In this document: positions 59,261 to 64,000 of the stretch, piece by piece
Position numbering within the stretch: the first letter of the stretch is position 1
Layout of the letters: each line of letters opens with the position of its first letter
NCBI GenBank assembly: GCA_031216445.1
Contig: CM062219.1
Coordinates: 21,854,001-21,918,000 of the forward strand
DNA length: 64,000 nucleotides
Source: Lateolabrax maculatus
Lineage: Eukaryota > Chordata > Actinopteri > Acropomatiformes > Lateolabracidae
Reading direction: 5' to 3'
Made by a program: the position numbers and the translations under genes
The notes under the pieces: generated by a model
The model's database searches: none
The model's input: the letters and a program-made list of their open reading frames with translations, nothing else
Told to the model about the DNA's origin: nothing

Positions 59261-61802
59261 AGTAGTTTGATCACATTTGGGCATTTCAGCTTCAGTTGTT
59301 TGACAAAACCCACATCATACTTTGTTTTCCACATACTTGCTGCCCTCAGGCCATTCCACAAGTTAGATGATTACACTTATGAAATGTCATACAGCAACAA
59401 CAGTTATCTAGCAAAAGTGAATGTGTTTATAGACTAATGACCGAAGAGATTTGTGGATATTTTGCTGTATTTTCTGCTACCTAAAGTTAATGTGACCTTT
59501 TGGCAAACCAGAAAGTCTCAACAGACAGCTGGATGGCAGCTTGCTAACAGTTTCAAAAAGGCAGACTATAATAATAATCTTTGATTATACTATGATTTGT
59601 TGGATATAATGTGATGGGTGCTACTGGCTCTCTTATGTGACCATTGTTAATTATTACAGCCTAGATGTGTCCCGTTGTTAAATAGCCCGGACTTTGTTGC
59701 CAGATGGTTTAAAATAAACAGTTCGGGGCTGACTCAGGTTTTTAAAAAAAATTGCAAGTGTGAATTACTTTTTTTTTTTTTTTTTTTTTTATGAGTCTGC
59801 TCGTATGTCTATTTGGGACCATTGTTTCTAAAGATGTAGGGATGAGATAAGCACAGCAGAGTTGATGTTTGAACCCATTTTTAGGGGGGATTTTTAGTAT
59901 TGCTCTTTGAAATATTGTCCATGTTCCATTTAACTGTGTAATACGCATCATAACAGAGGTTATGCATTGGTGTCTGTATGTTAGGATTCCTGAGAGTATT
60001 AGTTCTTCTCTAATAATTGAGTAATATGAGAGCAATACGGATAAATCAGAACAATGAAGACAATTGGCATTTCTACTCTGAGGTCCTCAATATATATCAT
60101 ATAGGTATAATAATTACTGGACTCACATTAGGTGTCATGCATAAGAGGCTGGGCAGTACACACCCACATGATGGCTGTTAATAGGATAGGAATAAGCTGC
60201 AGGTGAGTATGAATGTCACATTATGTAAGGAGCTAATCTTACCTTTCTGCACAACAGGACCATTGACTTGCAGGAGGGTGCATGGCAGAGGATGAAGAGA
60301 ATAGTTGTTATCTTATATTCAGCAGTTAACTGGGATGACTTCCACTCTGCATAGCAATAAACCACCATTGAAATACATACAAACATTTCACCGGTCCTTT
60401 CATGGCGAATCAAATAATTTACCAACTACCCTTAACCTCCATCATATTCTTGAATTAAAACACGTCATGAAGTTCTCCCACCTGCAGGTGGCAGACCTCA
60501 CATTCATGGACGTAGGAGAAAAATGAAAAGCTGTTCTCCCTCTGTCCCTGCCATGGATGTATCCCTGCACAGTATCTGATGAGACAGGAATTATTTCAGA
60601 GACGAAGAGACAGGTTGTTGGGAAAACACTGCACTGAATTCCTCACCTCACATTCCTTATTCCTCACTGTTTCAGTGAGGAGGGGTCGCGTACGGGTGGG
60701 GTGGTTTCTGCACACTTCATAGGGATTATTTCTTCAGTAGAAAGTAGTTCCTATGAAAACTAGACGTGTTCTGTTGATGTGGATCGTCCACGTCAACACA
60801 ATGTCAATGTTTCTGTTGTTTTTCTCTGTTGTTGTTCTGTTTCTCACCCCCACTGCATCGGTGAAATGCAAATATCTCAAATTGAATCTATCTAAATGCC
60901 CGGACACCAGAGAAAGATCTTCAGTATATCTACAGTACCCAACTGTAGAAACTTTGAATTTACGTGCAAAAGCTCATCTGTTTGCTCTGCACATAAGCGG
61001 TAAGGTGAAGAAGGCCACCATGACATCACACAGCAACCTTGCCGCGTGCGAGCTCTGACAGCGTGCGATTTGGAGTCGGTCAGCTTCGGCCGGTGTCACG
61101 GCAGGTTGCGAGCTGTCGTGACGCTTCAGTGGGAAGAGCGCATGTGATTGAGAACATTAATCATGACTTTGGTGCATGTGGATGTTACAAAACCCAGCAT
61201 GCACAATGCCAGGGCAGCTAATCAATACAGCCAACTGAAGTAATTTGTAAACCTGTGCTGACACGATGTTGTCTCACGTTCACAAACACTGCGAAACATT
61301 GAAAATGTAAAGTGTTGCCGAGTGAACTCTCAGCCTTGTGGACCTTTCTGTGCTTCAGCAGCCTGCTGGTCTCAAAAAGGACTATCTTGTGACTTGGATT
61401 TGTGTGTTACATGTAACATATTACCTGTCGAGGAAACATTAGAATCAATCGACACAGCAGGTTTGGACATATAGTTAGGAGGATGGCGGGCCTGTGGAGG
61501 AAGTACAGATAATTTTTAATAAAACAAATCAAACACCATTTAAACACAGGTAAAGGCTTAATCGCGCAGAAAAAGCGGAAGTGAGCAGGATTTCTCTCTT
61601 GCCTCGCGACGTCCTCTCCGTCGCCAAGGTAACGCCAGGTTTTGCAGTACTGGCTCCAGCGATGCTATCGCAGCTAACTGACCGAGCTAGCTGCGTGAGC
61701 GGTGCCACGCAGTTAATATTCTCGTAAAACCTCTCTGGATGCAGTTAACGCTATTTAAGATATATAATTTTACTTTAGCCTGAGCAAACCACATTCATTA
61801 AC
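59261..61802. other. Spacer between set and dync2i2
   Basis: AT-rich with a poly-T run at 59769-59791. An ATG frame at 60753-61058 encodes 101 residues beginning with a hydrophobic, signal-like segment but resembles nothing I know. CG content rises from about 61560 towards dync2i2. Confidence 0.5.
61620..61633 (+). promoter_or_regulatory. X-box-like RFX site upstream of dync2i2
   Basis: GTCGCCAAGGTAAC has two half-sites in the RFX arrangement (GTYGCC, 2-base spacer, RGYAAC-type). It sits 170 bp upstream of the ATG in CG-rich sequence. RFX factors drive ciliary genes through such sites. Function here is inferred. Confidence 0.65.
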
Positions 61803-63337
61803 ATGTTTACTGACGACGCCATGGACTCTCTGAGTGTCGCTTCCCTGTGGAGAAAATCTCAGCAATCCGCGCAGGAGTCGGTATGTTTAATCAGGCCCGA
61901 GGTGCTCTGTTAGCATGACTCACAATGTACTTGTTGCCTTTAGGTGCCGAATATTAATATATTACAGAAACAATACTGTACCTACAGCAGTTAGCTAGCT
62001 AGACACGTTACATTCAGGCGTTGCTCGGAAATGTAACAACCACAGAGGGATGCGATACCAAGTAACTTCCCACTGCATTAAACGAGAAGAGAGGAGAGAA
62101 CCACCTGTAGCTTTAGACCAGTGCCACTTGAATGTGGGACACTGAGTGCATCCATTTGAGTTGCATTAATAATTCTAAACAACATATTTGTTCATGGATA
62201 ATAGAAACCGTTTTCAGCAGTTTAAGAACTCACCTTAAACGTTTAAACTTTTTAAATTATTAAATATGTAGCCACTCTAAACACAAAGCATTAATATTGC
62301 ATCTGTTTAAGTCTTATTAATTGTGGAACTCAAATTATGATTGCAATTACTATATGATTGTTGTGCATCCCTAAGCAGTTTGGGCTTGTATTAACTGGTA
62401 TTTCAGAGAGGCTGTCAGACCAGAGCGGTGCACAGGGCTGAGGCAGAGGTCCAGACTGTGTCCGCTACCATCGGCTGTACCCAGACGGAGCCACAGTGCC
62501 AGGACACAGAGCACATATTCCTGTACCCTGACAAGTCAGAGCCGCCCGGCCTGAAGGACTTCCTGCAGCGGATTGAGGACGTGGTCATCAGAGAGTTGAT
62601 CAGAAATGCCAGGAGTCACGCCTTTGATGGGTTCCATGTGAACTGGGAAGGTCACAGCAGTCTGGTAAGCAGGGCAGTTGAATCAAATAAAAATGCTATT
62701 TTCTGATTTCTTTGGCAGATGACAGTTCTGTCAGCCAAAGGAGAATCTAAAAGTCTGTAGCTGTTCCTGGTGACTTGGTGTTTCAATATTTTGGAGCAGT
62801 TTTCGGTATACAGACTGGGGTCGATCTATGTTCACCAAGAGTTCTTTGTATGACACTGTTTCATGTTTGCAGTTTTCGTGCCTCCATTGCCTTCAACATC
62901 CTAGTGCTCAGGAGAGAAATCTTCATGTAACTGGTGTGTCCTGGAGCTGTACAGGTTCAGTTATTGCCTGTGCCTACGGTCGGTATGTTCACCTAATGTG
63001 TATTTGTACGTTTCATGTAAACAAACTGAAACTCCACTAAGGGTGCCCTAAATGCTAATGTCACATCACTTTAGTCTCTTATTTTTCAAAGAATTGAAAA
63101 CACAAGAGTGTGTTAGCAAGGCTGTAGTGAGCACATGGTCAGGTTGGTTCAGGTGTTGGTGTGTTTTTTTGGTGGGTAGGATTGACGATGGAGACTGGAG
63201 CACTGAGATGTCCTGTGTTTGTACGTGGAACCTGGACCGCCGAGGCCTGAACCCCAAACAAGCAGATCTGGTCATAGATGTTCCCACTGCAGTCACTGCT
63301 GTGTGCTGTCACCCCAACCAGCCCGCCCTTATCGCAG
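61803..63337 (+). CDS. dync2i2: Cytoplasmic dynein 2 intermediate chain 2 (WDR34), 5' part
   Basis: Intermediate chain of dynein-2, the retrograde motor of intraflagellar transport in cilia. Four exons are visible: 61803-61880, 62407-62664, 62873-62982 and 63180-63337. They give 201 codons plus one base; the rest, including most WD40 repeats, lies past the window. The N-terminus MFTDDAMDSLSVASLW is followed by a region with three QT motifs (CQT 29-31, VQT 41-43, TQT 51-53) of the kind that binds LC8 light chains. Then come SHAFDGFHVNW, HVTGVSWSCTGSV, IACAYGR, the exon junction and IDDGDWST, and CTWNLDRRGLNPKQ, which begin the beta-propeller and match vertebrate WDR34. An X-box-like site lies about 170 bp upstream. 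Confidence 0.93.
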
Positions 63338-64000
63338 GTACACTGCCAGTCTGTGCGCTCACATCGTGAACCGACTGCTTCTGCATGCTTACAGAGTCTG
63401 AATAATCTATATCAGGTTGTTTGGAGTACAACATTTTGTTCAGCTGGCTGGCTGAGGAAAAGAGATTCTATTGGTCAACAGATTTCATTAGTAGATATTC
63501 TGTACCAACTGGGAGAAATGTCACCTTCCTGTAAGATGGACTTAACTCAGGACTGATGGGATGAATGGTGTTTTCTTGATTCTCCCATAGTGAATATTTT
63601 CACAGTGTCAAATAGCGAATGCTGAATTCATGCAGTGTCAGCAGAATGATATGAATGGAAAAACCTCCCGTTATTCTGACTTTGGAGCATTGTTCCAAGA
63701 GGGTCGCTAACCTTGTAGCCACACCAGACAGCCTCAAGTCATTGTTTTTATTGTGTTACATATTTGTAGTGGTTACTACATACAATGTGTAACGTTTAAT
63801 TTGTATTGACTGTATTAGTGTTAATTACAACAAATCTAATAAATTGACAAATAATCCATTCATTTTTATTTTATAACATGTCCTGCTCTCTCACAAGTCT
63901 TTCAATTACTGATTTAAGTGATCCGTATTAAATGTCATGTTATGATTATGGAAATAATCATCATCAGATTTTTTTAACTCTCAAATATTGGCCTCAGTAA
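63338..64000 (+). other. dync2i2 intron 4 (partial)
   Basis: Sequence after the last visible donor (G|GTACAC). No further exon was recognised before the window ends. Confidence 0.7.

Overview
The window looks like nuclear DNA of a ray-finned (teleost, probably percomorph-type) fish. The genes are split into many exons with GT/AG borders and vertebrate-like proteins. Introns and spacers hold fish-type dispersed DNA: L2-clade LINEs with CTTGA-type tails, the repeat containing 'GCTTAGCATAAAGACTG', foldback MITEs and many microsatellites. Family and ortholog names rest on protein similarity recalled from knowledge; no search was run.

Six protein-coding genes can be rebuilt exon by exon. From left to right they are: the 3' part of slc25a25 (+, mitochondrial Ca2+-regulated ATP-Mg/Pi carrier; 7 exons, 1164-5655); uap1l1 (+, UDP-sugar pyrophosphorylase-like; 9 exons, 10529-17911, 507 aa); zdhhc12 (+, DHHC palmitoyltransferase; 5 exons, 19587-23022, 269 aa); pkn3 (-, Rho-effector protein kinase N; 22 exons, 52350-25435, 927 aa); set (+, acidic histone chaperone/PP2A inhibitor; 8 exons, 53895-58211, 268 aa); and the 5' part of dync2i2/wdr34 (+, dynein-2 intermediate chain; 4 exons, 61803-63337, continuing past the window). 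Reading phase was carried through every junction and each complete gene closes on a multiple of three. Most of these genes correspond to the human 9q34 neighbourhood (SLC25A25, ZDHHC12, PKN3, SET, DYNC2I2, with UAP1L1 further away in 9q34.3). They are independent housekeeping or signalling genes, not a pathway cluster. zdhhc12 and pkn3 converge with nearly touching 3' ends. pkn3 and set diverge from a 1.5-kb interval with a CRE and CCAAT boxes.

The mobile DNA is concentrated in pkn3 introns. A long L2-type LINE frame (35516-38527, endonuclease plus reverse transcriptase, 3' tail at about 39155) lies antisense in intron 8. A rearranged second L2 copy with its tail in the middle (44512-46048) and a decayed Ty3/Gypsy remnant (about 46415-48080) lie in intron 2. 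uap1l1 introns carry two foldback MITEs with visible target duplications, an L2 fragment and two copies of a perciform repeat.

I found no CRISPR array, tRNA, rRNA or prokaryote-like system, and no convincing evidence of an undescribed multi-gene system. The observations most worth a second look are: the LINE frame whose endonuclease motifs precede any ATG; the tail-in-the-middle L2 structure; a 72-nt near-perfect hairpin in the zdhhc12 3' UTR; a near-consensus RFX X-box upstream of the ciliary gene dync2i2; and a (TG)n(CG)n tract replacing the usual pyrimidine tract before a zdhhc12 exon.
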